From: Pseudomonas sp. LB-090624
GTDB lineage: Bacteria; Pseudomonadota; Gammaproteobacteria; Pseudomonadales; Pseudomonadaceae
Reading direction: 5' to 3'
DNA: 46,031 nucleotides
Assembly (NCBI RefSeq): GCF_003205205.1
Contig: NZ_QJRL01000034.1
Location: 1 to 46,031 of the forward strand
Shown here: in pieces, positions 24,693 to 33,895 of the stretch
How the letters are laid out: each line of letters begins with the position of its first letter
How positions within the stretch are numbered: the first letter of the stretch is position 1
The notes under the pieces: generated by a model
Told to the model about the DNA's origin: nothing
The model's database searches: none
Seen by the model: only the letters and a program-made list of their open reading frames with translations
Translations under genes and position numbers: made by a program

Positions 24693-27179
24693 ATGACCCG
24701 TTCCCCCCTGCGCCGCCTGATATTCGGCGCCCTGCGTCGCCTGTTGTACCTGTGGGTGCGCTCCGAGACCATCAACCAGTCCTCGATGTCGTTGAACCTG
24801 GACCGCAGTCGGCCAGTGTTCTATGCCCTGCCGTCACCGGCGCTCACCGACCTGGCCGTGCTCGACCACGAATGCACCAAGGCCGGGCTGCCACGCCCGG
24901 TGCTGCCGGTAGCCGTGGGCCCACTGCAGGAACCCGCCGCGTTCTTCTACCTGACCCCCGACCCGGACTGGCTCGGCCGGCAGGACAAAAGCGGCGCGCC
25001 GCCCACGCTCGAGCGCCTGGTGGCCGCCGTCAGTGAACATGCCGAAGAAGATGCGCAGATCATTCCTGTCAGCGTGTTCTGGGGCCAGACCCCGGCCAGT
25101 GAGTCCAGCCCGTGGAAGCTGCTGTTCGCCGACAGCTGGGCGGTAACCGGGCGCCTGCGCCGGCTCCTGACCGTACTGATCCTGGGGCGCAAGACCCGGG
25201 TACAGTTCTCCGCACCGATTCACCTGCGTGAACTGGTGCACCACAACAAGGGCCACGAGCGCACCGTGCGCATGGCCCAACGCCTGATGCGCGTGCACTT
25301 TCGCAACCTCAAGACCGCCGTCATCGGCCCGGACATCTCGCACCGACGCAACCTGGTCAAAGGGCTGATCCACGCCCCGCTGGTACGCCAGGCCATCACC
25401 GACGAGGCGCAACGCGAGAACCTGCCGCTGGCCAAGGCCGAAGCCCAGGCGCTGCGCTACGGCAATGAAATCGCCTCGGACTACACCTACACCGCCATCC
25501 GCTTCCTTGAGGTGGTGCTCAGCTGGTTCTGGAACAAGATCTATGACGGCATCAAGGTCAATCACATCGAGCAGGTACAAGGCATCGCGCCCGGCCACGA
25601 AGTGATCTACGTGCCGTGCCACCGCAGCCACATCGACTACCTGCTGCTGTCGTACCTGCTGTTCCGCAACGGCCTCACCCCGCCGCACGTGGCGGCGGGC
25701 ATCAACCTCAACATGCCGGTGGTAGGCAACCTGCTGCGCCGTGGCGGCGCCTTCTTCATGCGCCGCACGTTCAAGGGCAACCCGCTGTACACCGCAGTGT
25801 TCAACGAATACCTGCATACCCTGTACACCAAGGGCTTCCCGGTCGAGTACTTCGTCGAAGGCGGCCGCTCGCGTACTGGGCGCATGCTGCAGCCACGCAC
25901 CGGGATGCTGGCCATCACCTTGCGCAGCTTCCTGCGCTCGTCGCGCACACCGATCGTGTTCGTGCCGGTGTACATCGGCTATGAACGGGTGCTCGAAGGC
26001 CGTACCTACCTCGGCGAGCTGCGCGGTGCCAGCAAGAAGAAGGAGTCGGTGTTCGACATCTTCAAGGTGTTCGGCGCGCTCAAGCAGCGGTTCGGGCAGG
26101 TCTACGTCAACTTCGGCGAACCGATCCGCCTGGCCGGCTTCCTCGACCAGCAACAGCCCGGCTGGCGTGAACAGGACCACGGCCCGCAGTATCGCCCGGA
26201 CTGGCTCAACGCAACCACCACGCGCCTGGGCGAGACCGTGGCCCGCCACCTGAACGAGGCAGCGGCGATCAATCCCGTGAACCTAGTGGCAATGGCACTG
26301 CTGTCCACCAGCCGCCTGGCGCTGGACGAACGCGCCCTGACCCGGGTGCTCGACCTGTACCTGGCCCTGCTGCACCGCGTGCCCTACTCGCCGCACACTA
26401 CCCTGCCCGAAGGTGACGGCCAGGCGCTGATCGAACACGTGCGCAGCATGAACCTGGTAGCCGAACAGAAGGACGCACTGGGCCGCATCCTGTACCTGGA
26501 TGAAGGCAATGCGGTGCTGATGACCTATTACCGCAACAACGTGCTGCACATCTTCGCCCTGCCGGCGCTGCTGGCCAGCTTTTTCCTCAGCAGCTCGCGC
26601 ATGAGCCGCGAACTGCTGGGCCAGTATGTGCACGCGTTGTACCCATACCTGCAGGCCGAGCTGTTCCTGCGCTGGACGCCAGAGCAGCTGGACGACGTCA
26701 TTGACCAATGGCTGGCTGCACTGGTCGAACAGGGGCTGCTGCGCCAGGACAACGACCTGTACGTGCGCCCGGCGCCCAGCTCGCGGCAGTTCGTGCTGCT
26801 GACCCTGCTTGCCCGTACCATCACCCAGACCCTGCAGCGTTTCTACATGGCCACTTCGCTGCTGCTGAACAGCGGCCAGAACAGCCTGAGCGCCGAAGAA
26901 CTGGAAGACCTGTGCGTGATGATGGCCCAGCGCCTGTCGATCCTGCATGGCTTGAACGCGCCGGAGTTCTTCGACAAGACGCTGTTCCGCCACTTCATCC
27001 AGACGTTACTCCAGCAAGACGTGCTGCATACCGACACCCAGGGCAAGCTGGGCTATCACGACAAGCTCGGCGAGCTGGCCGAGGGCGTGGCCAAGCGGGT
27101 GCTGTCAGCCGAGTTGCGCCTGTCGATCCGCCAGGTGGCCCTGCACCGGGAAGACGGGCTGGAAACTTCGACCATCTGA
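24693..27179 (+). CDS. plsB: Glycerol-3-phosphate 1-O-acyltransferase
   Basis: Membrane-associated enzyme of 828 residues that acylates glycerol 3-phosphate to lysophosphatidate, the first step of phospholipid synthesis. The acyltransferase motif HX4D is in YVPCHRSHIDYLLLSYLL, and the second block is VEYFVEGGRSRTGRMLQPRTG. Further blocks GAFFMRRTFKGN and IVFVPVYIGYERVLEG are in order. ATG 24693 (MTRSPLRRLIFGALRRL) gives the basic N-terminus typical of PlsB; the in-frame ATG at 24648 adds 15 unusual residues. Its product leads to the substrate of CdsA (2893). Confidence 0.95.
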   Translation: MTRSPLRRLIFGALRRLLYLWVRSETINQSSMSLNLDRSRPVFYALPSPALTDLAVLDHECTKAGLPRPVLPVAVGPLQEPAAFFYLTPDPDWLGRQDKSGAPPTLERLVAAVSEHAEEDAQIIPVSVFWGQTPASESSPWKLLFADSWAVTGRLRRLLTVLILGRKTRVQFSAPIHLRELVHHNKGHERTVRMAQRLMRVHFRNLKTAVIGPDISHRRNLVKGLIHAPLVRQAITDEAQRENLPLAKAEAQALRYGNEIASDYTYTAIRFLEVVLSWFWNKIYDGIKVNHIEQVQGIAPGHEVIYVPCHRSHIDYLLLSYLLFRNGLTPPHVAAGINLNMPVVGNLLRRGGAFFMRRTFKGNPLYTAVFNEYLHTLYTKGFPVEYFVEGGRSRTGRMLQPRTGMLAITLRSFLRSSRTPIVFVPVYIGYERVLEGRTYLGELRGASKKKESVFDIFKVFGALKQRFGQVYVNFGEPIRLAGFLDQQQPGWREQDHGPQYRPDWLNATTTRLGETVARHLNEAAAINPVNLVAMALLSTSRLALDERALTRVLDLYLALLHRVPYSPHTTLPEGDGQALIEHVRSMNLVAEQKDALGRILYLDEGNAVLMTYYRNNVLHIFALPALLASFFLSSSRMSRELLGQYVHALYPYLQAELFLRWTPEQLDDVIDQWLAALVEQGLLRQDNDLYVRPAPSSRQFVLLTLLARTITQTLQRFYMATSLLLNSGQNSLSAEELEDLCVMMAQRLSILHGLNAPEFFDKTLFRHFIQTLLQQDVLHTDTQGKLGYHDKLGELAEGVAKRVLSAELRLSIRQVALHREDGLETSTI

Positions 27180-27255
27180 GGCTTTATCCGACGGGAAAAT
27201 CCGCTAAAGTCCCTGGGGTTGGCCACAAGCCGGCTCCAAGGACCACGGAGATTCC

Positions 27256-27654
27256 ATGAAAAAGCTCTTTATGCTGTGTTGCGCATCACTGCTCGCAGCC
27301 TGTTCCAGCCAAACCCCATCCAACCAGGCCAGTCTGGAAGGTGAAGTCTTCTACCTGCAGCGCATCGCCCTGCCACCCGCCGCCACCCTCAGCGTAGCGC
27401 TGCAGGACGTGTCGCTGATGGACGCCCCGGCGGTAACCCTGGCGCGCCAGGCCGGCCCGGTCAAAGGCAACGTGCCGCTGCCGTTCCACCTCACCTACGA
27501 CCCCAGCCAGGTCAAGCCCGGCCACCGCTATGCGGTGAGCGCACGCATCGAGCTGGATGGCAAGCTGCTGTTCATCAACACCGAACACCACGCTGTCATG
27601 CTCGACGGCAGTGATGCGCAGCCCGTGCGCGTCAAGGTCGACCAAGTTCGCTGA
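27256..27654 (+). CDS. YbaY-family lipoprotein
   Basis: Predicted lipoprotein of 132 residues with lipobox LLAAC (Cys16) after a short hydrophobic signal. The rest matches the YbaY/DUF306-like beta-rich family: EGEVFYLQRIALPPAATLSVALQDVS, then GPVKGNVPLPFHLTYDPSQV and YAVSARIELDGKLLFINTEHHAV. The start has GGAG five bases upstream. Homologues are outer-membrane-associated proteins of unclear role. It follows plsB by 76 bp and precedes the DUF4197 gene by 33 bp. Confidence 0.85.
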   Translation: MKKLFMLCCASLLAACSSQTPSNQASLEGEVFYLQRIALPPAATLSVALQDVSLMDAPAVTLARQAGPVKGNVPLPFHLTYDPSQVKPGHRYAVSARIELDGKLLFINTEHHAVMLDGSDAQPVRVKVDQVR

Positions 27655-27687
27655 TACCCGTATTCATCCGTTTACAAGGAAAGCTTC

Positions 27688-28374
27688 ATGATCCGCACTT
27701 CCCTGCGCTTCACCACCCTGTGCGCCGGCCTGCTGCTGTCGGCCAGCGCCTTGGCCCTGTCGCTGGGCGACCTGAGCCAGAAAGACGCCACCGGCGGCTT
27801 GAAGGATGCCCTGACCCAAGGCGCGCAACTGGCGGTCAAGCAACTCAGCACCCCCGGTGGCTTCAGCAATAACCCGGACGTGCGCATCGAACTGCCGGGC
27901 AACCTGGGCAAGGCAGCCAAGGCGATGAAGATGTTCGGCAAGGGCGCACAGGTCGAAGCCCTGGAAACCAGCATGAACAATGCCGCCGAGGCTGCCGTGC
28001 CACAGGCCCAGGCGATTCTGGTGGATGCCGTGAAGAACATGAGTGTGACCGACGCCAAGGGCATCCTCAGCGGCGGTGAGGACTCGGCCACCCAGTACCT
28101 GAACAAGAGCAGCCGCGACCAGATCCGCGCCAAGTTCCTGCCGATCGTCAAGCAGGCCACCGACAAGGTTGGCGTGGCTCAGCAGTACAATGCCTTCGCC
28201 GCCCAGGCCAAAGGCCTGGGGCTGGTCAAGGATGACGCCAATATCGAGACCTACGTGACCGAAAAGGCACTGGATGGCCTGTTCGAGATGATCGGCAAGC
28301 AAGAGCAGAGCATTCGCCAGAACCCGGCGCAGGCAGCTACCAGCCTCGCCAAGAAGGTCTTCGGCGCCCTCTGA
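27688..28374 (+). CDS. DUF4197 periplasmic protein
   Basis: Secreted protein of 228 residues with a signal peptide of about 23 residues (TTLCAGLLLSASALALSLGD). The mature part is mostly helical and fits DUF4197: GLKDALTQGAQLAVKQLSTPGGF, VDAVKNMSVTDAKGILSGGEDSATQYL and YVTEKALDGLFEMIGKQEQSIRQNPAQ. Function is unknown in the family. AAGGAA lies seven bases before the ATG. The same neighbour order (plsB, lipoprotein, DUF4197, RND pump) appears to hold in P. aeruginosa. Confidence 0.85.
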   Translation: MIRTSLRFTTLCAGLLLSASALALSLGDLSQKDATGGLKDALTQGAQLAVKQLSTPGGFSNNPDVRIELPGNLGKAAKAMKMFGKGAQVEALETSMNNAAEAAVPQAQAILVDAVKNMSVTDAKGILSGGEDSATQYLNKSSRDQIRAKFLPIVKQATDKVGVAQQYNAFAAQAKGLGLVKDDANIETYVTEKALDGLFEMIGKQEQSIRQNPAQAATSLAKKVFGAL

Positions 28375-28383
28375 TGGCCCAAG

Positions 28384-28542
28384 GGGCTGCTTTGCAGCCC
28401 ATCGCGACACAAGGCCGGCCCCACCGCCTGAGGGCTGCACAGTACCTGGGGAACAACTGTCTTGCTCAGTTTCTAGGATCTAGCGCGATTCCCTGTGGGA
28501 GCGGCTTGTCCCGCGAACATGGGCGAAGCCCGCTCCCACAGG
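28384..28542. repeat. REP elements between DUF4197 gene and mexK
   Basis: One GC hairpin GGGCTGC-TTT-GCAGCCC (28384-28400) lies just after the DUF4197 stop. A longer inverted repeat starts CCTGTGGGAGCGG at 28492 and ends CCGCTCCCACAGG at 28542. Both sit between convergent genes and likely limit read-through. Confidence 0.7.
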
Positions 28543-28555
28543 TACCCGCCGGTCT

Positions 28556-31500
28556 TCAGCCTTTCTTGACCCTGAACCATGCCGCATACAACGCCGGCAG
28601 GAACAACAGCGTCAGCGCCGTGGCCACGATCAGTCCCCCCATGATCGCTACCGCCATCGGCCCGTAGAACACACTGCGCGACAACGGGATCATCGCCAGC
28701 ACTGCCGCCAGCGCAGTCAGCACGATTGGACGGAAGCGCCGCACCGTGGCCTCGATGATCGCCTGCCAACGCTCCATACCCGCCGCGATGTCCTGCTCGA
28801 TCTGGTCCACCAAAATTACCGAGTTGCGCATGATCATCCCCGCCAGGGCAATGGTGCCGAGCATGGCGACAAAGCCGAACGGCTGGCGGAACATCAGCAG
28901 GAACAGGGTCACGCCAATCAGCCCCAACGGCGCGGTAAGGAACACCATCACCGTGCGCGAGAAGCTGCGCAACTGGATCATCAGCAAGCTCAGCACCACC
29001 ACGATGAACAACGGCATGCCGGCATTCACCGACGCCTGCCCGCGCTCGGAATCTTCAACCGTACCGCCCACTTCCAGCAGGTAGCCATCCGGCAGCTTGG
29101 CGCGTATCTCCCGCAGCGTCGGCTCGATCTGTTTCACCAGCGTGGCCGGTTGCTCCTTGTCGTAGATATCGCCGCGCACGGTCACCGTCGGCAGGCGGTT
29201 GCGGTGCCAGATAATGCCTTCTTCGAAGCCATACTCCAGGGTCGCTACCTGCGACAGCGCCACGCTCTGGCCGTTGTCGGTGGGCAACGCCAGGCTGCCG
29301 AGGTTGCCCAGCTCGCTGCGCTCCTGCAGCGTTCCGCGCAGCAGGATCTCGATCAGCTCGTTGTCCTCGCGGTACTGGCTGACCGTGCTGCCGGTCAGCG
29401 AGCTTCGCAGGAAGCTCGCCAGGTGCGCGGTACTCACCCCCAGCGCGCGGGCTCGGTCCTGGTCAATCTCGAGAAATACCGCCTTGCTCGGCTCTTCCCA
29501 GTCCAGGTGCACGTTCACCACATGCGGGTTCTCGCGCACCTTGTCAGCCACTTCTCGGGCCAGGGCACGGACTTGTTCGATATGCTCGCCGGTGACCCGG
29601 AACTGCACCGGGTACCCTACGGGCGGGCCGTTTTCCAGGCGGGTCACGCGGGCGCGCAAGTCCGGGAACTGCTGGTCGACGGTGTCGATCAGCCAGCTGC
29701 GCAAACGCTCGCGGTCGTCCATCGACTTGGCCAGCACCACGAACTGGGCAAAGCTGGCTGCCGGCAGTTGCTGGTCCAGTGGGAAGTAGAAGCGCGGCGA
29801 ACCGGTGCCTACATAGGCCACGTAGTTGTCGATGCCGTCCTGCTGCTTCAACAGCGCCTCCAGTTGCTTGACCCGCTGGGCGGTATTGGTCAGCGAAGCG
29901 CCTTCACCCAGCTTCAGATCGACCATTAGCTCCGGCCGGCCAGAGGCCGGGAAAAACTGCTGGGGCACGAAGCGGAACAGCAAAATGCTGCCGACAAACG
30001 CGGCAATGGTCAGCAGGATCACCGTCTTGCGGCGCCGCACGCACCACTCCACCAACCGCCGGATGCGCTGATAGAACGGCGTGGCGTACGGGTCTGGTGC
30101 GTGGCCGTCCTTGCCATGGCGGGCGGCGTGCAGCCTCGCCAGGTCCGGCAGCAGGCGTTCGCCCAGGTAAGGCACGAACACCACGGCCGCGACCCAGGAC
30201 GTGAGCAAGGCAATGGTCACCACCTGGAAGATCGAACGGGTGTATTCACCGGTGCTGGAGGCTGCCGTGGCAATTGGCAGGAAGCCTGCCGCGGTGATCA
30301 GGGTGCCAGTCAGCATCGGGAAGGCGGTGCTGGTCCAGGCATGGCTGGCCGCCTTCAGGCGGTCGTAGCCCTGCTCCATCTTGATCGCCATCATTTCCAC
30401 AGCAATGATCGCATCGTCCACCAGCAGGCCCAAGGCCAGCACCAGTGCCCCAAGCGAAATCTTGTGCAGGCCGATGCCAAAGTAATGCATGGCGGCAAAA
30501 GTCATGGCCAGCACCAGCGGGATCGCCAGTGCCACCACCAGGCCGGTGCGCAGGCCCAGCGAGAAGAAGCTCACCAGCAACACGATGACCAGCGCCTCGG
30601 CCAGTACCTGGACGAACTCGCCCACGCCGGCCTTGACCGCTGCCGGCTGGTCCGAGACCTTGCGCAGCGCCATACCGGCCGGCAGGTTGTGCGCCAGCCG
30701 TTCGAACTCACTTTCCAGCGCCTTGCCCAGCACCAGGATATCGCCGCCATCCTTCATCGATACCGCCAGGCCAATGGCATCTTCGCCCATGAAACGCATC
30801 CGCGGAGCGGGTGGGTCATTGAAGCCACGGTGCACTTCGGCCACATCGCCGATACGGAAGGTGCGGTCACCCACGCGGATGGGGAACTGGCGAATCTGCT
30901 CCACGCTGTCGAAGCGCCCGCTCACCCGCAGTTGCAGGCGCTCGCTGGGGGTTTCGAAGAAACCTGCTGTGCTGACCGCATTCTGCTCTTGCAGGGCCTG
31001 CTGCACAGCCTCCAGCGGCACACCGAGCGTGGCCAGCTTGAGGTTGGACAGCTCGATCCAGACTTTCTCGTCCTGCAACCCGATCAGCTCGACCTTGCCC
31101 ACGTCCTTGACCCGCTGCAGCTGGATCTGGATGCGGTCAGCGTAATCCTTGAGCACCGCATAATCGAAGCCTTCACCGGTCAGCGCGTAAATGTTGCCGA
31201 AGGTGGTGCCGAACTCGTCGTTGAAGAACGGCCCCTGGATTTCTGGCGGCAGGGTGTGGCGAATGTCCGCGACCTTCTTGCGGATCTGGTACCACAGCTC
31301 GGGGATGTCCTTGGAATGCAGCGAGTCGCGGGCCATGAAGGTGACTTGTGATTCGCCTGGGCGGGAGAACGAGACGATCTTCTCGTACTCGCCGGTTTCC
31401 ATCAGCTTTTTCTCGATGCGCTCGGTCACCTGGCGTGACACTTCCTCCGCCGTGGCACCCGGCCACAGGGTGCGGATGACCATGGCCTTGAAGGTGAACG

Positions 31501-31621
31501 GGGGGTCTTCGCTCTGGCCCAGCTTGGTGTAGGACATGGCGCCGATGGCCGCCAGCAGGATCATCAGGAACAGGACGATCTGGCGGTTGCGCAGCGCCCA
31601 GGCAGAAAGGTTGAAACCCAT
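28556..31621 (-). CDS. mexK: RND-family multidrug efflux transporter, MexK-like
   Basis: Inner-membrane proton-driven efflux pump of 1021 residues, the usual length for HAE-type RND proteins. It starts MGFNLSAWALRNRQIVLFLM and has two sets of transmembrane helices with two large periplasmic loops. The proton-relay segment LVLALGLLVDDAIIAVEMM in TM4 contains the DD pair. The second half has GTIALAGMIMRNSVILVDQIEQD. It follows mexJ by six bases. The symbol is given by position: in P. aeruginosa mexJK-mexL lies between plsB and rsmJ homologues in the same order. Substrates (triclosan or erythromycin there) are not shown for this strain. Confidence 0.85.
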   Translation of the reverse strand: MGFNLSAWALRNRQIVLFLMILLAAIGAMSYTKLGQSEDPPFTFKAMVIRTLWPGATAEEVSRQVTERIEKKLMETGEYEKIVSFSRPGESQVTFMARDSLHSKDIPELWYQIRKKVADIRHTLPPEIQGPFFNDEFGTTFGNIYALTGEGFDYAVLKDYADRIQIQLQRVKDVGKVELIGLQDEKVWIELSNLKLATLGVPLEAVQQALQEQNAVSTAGFFETPSERLQLRVSGRFDSVEQIRQFPIRVGDRTFRIGDVAEVHRGFNDPPAPRMRFMGEDAIGLAVSMKDGGDILVLGKALESEFERLAHNLPAGMALRKVSDQPAAVKAGVGEFVQVLAEALVIVLLVSFFSLGLRTGLVVALAIPLVLAMTFAAMHYFGIGLHKISLGALVLALGLLVDDAIIAVEMMAIKMEQGYDRLKAASHAWTSTAFPMLTGTLITAAGFLPIATAASSTGEYTRSIFQVVTIALLTSWVAAVVFVPYLGERLLPDLARLHAARHGKDGHAPDPYATPFYQRIRRLVEWCVRRRKTVILLTIAAFVGSILLFRFVPQQFFPASGRPELMVDLKLGEGASLTNTAQRVKQLEALLKQQDGIDNYVAYVGTGSPRFYFPLDQQLPAASFAQFVVLAKSMDDRERLRSWLIDTVDQQFPDLRARVTRLENGPPVGYPVQFRVTGEHIEQVRALAREVADKVRENPHVVNVHLDWEEPSKAVFLEIDQDRARALGVSTAHLASFLRSSLTGSTVSQYREDNELIEILLRGTLQERSELGNLGSLALPTDNGQSVALSQVATLEYGFEEGIIWHRNRLPTVTVRGDIYDKEQPATLVKQIEPTLREIRAKLPDGYLLEVGGTVEDSERGQASVNAGMPLFIVVVLSLLMIQLRSFSRTVMVFLTAPLGLIGVTLFLLMFRQPFGFVAMLGTIALAGMIMRNSVILVDQIEQDIAAGMERWQAIIEATVRRFRPIVLTALAAVLAMIPLSRSVFYGPMAVAIMGGLIVATALTLLFLPALYAAWFRVKKG

Positions 31622-31627
31622 CGGGAC

Positions 31628-32728
31628 TTACTCCTTGGCCGTCAGGTTCACTACACGGTTGCTACGGTCGACAGGGCGTACTTCCTGGCCCTCCCGCAGT
31701 ACATAGCCACCCGCAGCAACCACCCAGTCACCCGGGGCCAGGCCCTCAAGCACCGGTACACTGTCGCTGCCGTAAGCCCCCAGGCGCACCGTCACCCGCT
31801 CCAGGCGGCTTTCCTTGCTCACCCGCCAGACGTAGGCCTGACCGTTTTCCGCAGTCACTGCCGACAGCGGTACCGCGAGCGGGATCAGCCCATCCTTGGC
31901 GATGAACACGCGCGCGCTTTGACCCAATTCAGCCGGTACGGCAGCCGTGGTAAAGGCGATACGCGCCGCGAACGTGCGCGAGCGCGGGTCGGCAGCCGGT
32001 GACAGCTCGCGAATGCGCCCCTGGAAGCGCGCCTGCGGGTGCGACCACAGTTCCACGCTCACTGGTTGGCCCACAGCGAAGCGGGCGAACTGCTGCTCCG
32101 GCAGGCCGATGGCCACTTCACGCTCACCATCAGTGGCTAGGGTGAACACCGTTTGCCCGGCGGCAACCACCTGGCCCACTTCAACCTGACGCTTGGCCAC
32201 CACCCCGGCCTGCGGCGCGCGCAGCACGGCATATTGGGCCTGGTTGCCCGCCACATCGAACTCCGCCTTGGCCTGCTTGAGCCGGGCAAGGCCAGCGCGG
32301 TAGAGGTTTTCGGCGTTGTCGAACTGGGAGTGGCTGACCATCTGCCGCTCCAGCAGCTTCTGGTAGCGATCACGCTCGGCGCGCACCAATGCCAGGTTGG
32401 CCTCGGCAGCCGCCAGCTGGGCCCGGTTGGCTTCCAGTTGCAGGCGCACGTCCTGCGGGTCCAGCTCAGCCAGCGGCTGGTCGGCCTTGACCCGCTGCCC
32501 CTCCTCCACCAGGCGCTTGCTGACCTTGCCGCCAATGCGGAAGGCCAGCTCCGGCTCGAAGCGCGCGCGCACTTCACCGGGGTAACTGTCGGCAGCGGCT
32601 TCGGCAGGTTGCGGCTGCACCACCAGCGCCGGGCGTGGCGCGGCGGGCGGAGCGGCCTCCTGGCCACACGCTGCCAGAAGCAAGGCAGCGGCGGCGGGCA
32701 GAGCGATGGACAAGGCATGGCGCAACAT
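31628..32728 (-). CDS. mexJ: Efflux periplasmic adaptor lipoprotein, MexJ-like
   Basis: Membrane fusion protein of 366 residues that links the RND pump to an outer-membrane channel. The lipobox LLAAC puts the lipid Cys at residue 21. The HlyD/lipoyl half-motif AFRIGGKVSKRLVEEGQRVKADQPLAELD and its partner VLRAPQAGVVAKRQVEVGQVV flank an alpha-helical hairpin (about residues 90-160). ATG 32728 has AAAGGA six bases upstream, so the longer in-frame reading is rejected. It is first in the mexJ-mexK operon, divergent from the TetR gene. Confidence 0.87.
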   Translation of the reverse strand: MLRHALSIALPAAAALLLAACGQEAAPPAAPRPALVVQPQPAEAAADSYPGEVRARFEPELAFRIGGKVSKRLVEEGQRVKADQPLAELDPQDVRLQLEANRAQLAAAEANLALVRAERDRYQKLLERQMVSHSQFDNAENLYRAGLARLKQAKAEFDVAGNQAQYAVLRAPQAGVVAKRQVEVGQVVAAGQTVFTLATDGEREVAIGLPEQQFARFAVGQPVSVELWSHPQARFQGRIRELSPAADPRSRTFAARIAFTTAAVPAELGQSARVFIAKDGLIPLAVPLSAVTAENGQAYVWRVSKESRLERVTVRLGAYGSDSVPVLEGLAPGDWVVAAGGYVLREGQEVRPVDRSNRVVNLTAKE

Positions 32729-32756
32729 GATGAATCCTTTCGCGGAGTGCACATTG

Positions 32757-32780
32757 AATATTTGTACTGGCTGGTATATT
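32757..32780. promoter_or_regulatory. Candidate TetR (MexL-type) operator upstream of mexJ
   Basis: AATAT and ATATT arms enclose TTGTACTGGCTGGT, a 24-bp imperfect inverted repeat 29 bp before the mexJ start. The inner TAC...GTA is also inverted. Its place in the divergent interval (32729-32994) fits a repressor site. No clean sigma-70 box pair is seen. Confidence 0.45.
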
Positions 32781-32994
32781 AAATCAGCGCAACGATGCCG
32801 GGAAGGGCATCCGCGGGTTTTTCGACGACTTCACTGCAGCCCTCTGGCGCCTGTGAGATCAGACGGCGGCTGGACGACACCACCCTTGTCGATCAACTGA
32901 CCGCTGGCAGGCCGCAGGTAAATGTGAGCTGGTTTTTAGCCGGATCGCGGCTGACCCGTTAAGATGGTGATTCTTAAACCAGATGCAGACCACA

Positions 32995-33624
32995 ATGCCC
33001 AACGACGCACCCATAGGCCCAGGCCGGCCCAAGGACCTGGCCAAACGCGAGGCGATTCTCGAAGCCGCCAAGGCCCTGTTCCTCAGCCTTGGTTACGCCA
33101 ACACCAGCATGGATGCGGTCGCTGCGGCGGCAGGTGTTTCAAAACTGACCGTGTACAGTCACTTCACCGACAAGCAGACGCTGTTCTGCTCAGCGGTGAT
33201 GGCTACATGCCAGATCCAGTTGCCTGACCTGCTGTTCGAGTATCCCGAGGGGGTACCGGTGGAAGAAGTGCTGCTAACCATTGCCCGCAACTTCCAGGCG
33301 CTTATCAGCAGTGACGAAGCGGTCAAGCTCACCCGCCTGATCATGGCCCAGGGCAGCCTGGACGCCAGCTTTGGCGAATACTTCTACGAGGCCGGACCCA
33401 AGCGCGTGCTGGCTGGGATGGAGGCGCTACTGCGCGAGGTGCATGAGCGTGGGCTGCTGTGCATCGACAACCCGCTGCGTGCGGCGGAGCACTTCTTCTG
33501 CCTGGTCAAGGGGGCCCCGGAGTACCGCTTGCTGCTAGGCTGCGCAGCGCCGCTGGAGGGGGACGAGGCCGAGGCGCATGTGCGCGAGGTGGTGGGGGTG
33601 TTCTTGCGGGCGTTCCAGCCCTGA
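32995..33624 (+). CDS. mexL: TetR-family transcriptional regulator, MexL-like
   Basis: One-component repressor of 209 residues. The N-terminal helix-turn-helix is clear: KREAILEAAKALFLSLGYANTSMDAVAAAAGVSKLTVYSHFTDKQTLFCSAV. The C-terminal ligand domain is of the TetR_C type (RLIMAQGSLDASFGEYFYEAGPKRVLAGMEALL). It is divergent from mexJ-mexK and probably represses them and itself. ATG 32983 is an in-frame alternative; neither has a strong Shine-Dalgarno. P. aeruginosa has two TetR genes between mexJ and rsmJ; here there is only one, with the RHS gene in the second place. Confidence 0.82.
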   Translation: MPNDAPIGPGRPKDLAKREAILEAAKALFLSLGYANTSMDAVAAAAGVSKLTVYSHFTDKQTLFCSAVMATCQIQLPDLLFEYPEGVPVEEVLLTIARNFQALISSDEAVKLTRLIMAQGSLDASFGEYFYEAGPKRVLAGMEALLREVHERGLLCIDNPLRAAEHFFCLVKGAPEYRLLLGCAAPLEGDEAEAHVREVVGVFLRAFQP

Positions 33625-33650
33625 AAACACTATCATCTGGCATGCACAAT

Positions 33651-33765
33651 CCCCTGGAGCGGCCTTGTGTCGCGATAGGGCCGCAAAGCGGGCCGCACGA
33701 TACTCGCGACATCGCTAGAACCCTGGGGCTGCCTTGCAGCCCTGTCACGATAGAAGGCCACTCCT
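33651..33765. repeat. Degenerate REP cluster upstream of the RHS gene
   Basis: GGAGCGGCCTTGTGTCGCGAT followed by GGGCCGC-AAA-GCGGGCCGC (33655-33700), then GGGCTGCCTTGCAGCCC (33726-33742) and a mutated REP core to 33765. The units are imperfect compared with those at 21578. They mark the left side of the AT-richer insert. Confidence 0.6.
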
Positions 33766-33895
33766 CCTTGGAGCAGCTACAGCCAATCAGCTAGGGCTGT
33801 CGCTAAATCGGGTCCGTCAAACCAATAATCATACCTGGCATTTTTACCAGTATACGATGCGCCATTTGTCCAGCACGCTTATATCACCCTTGCGC

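Noticed and set aside
24834..26249. Minus-strand open frame of 471 codons opposite plsB
   Set aside because: It lies antisense to the PlsB acyltransferase motifs; no independent support.
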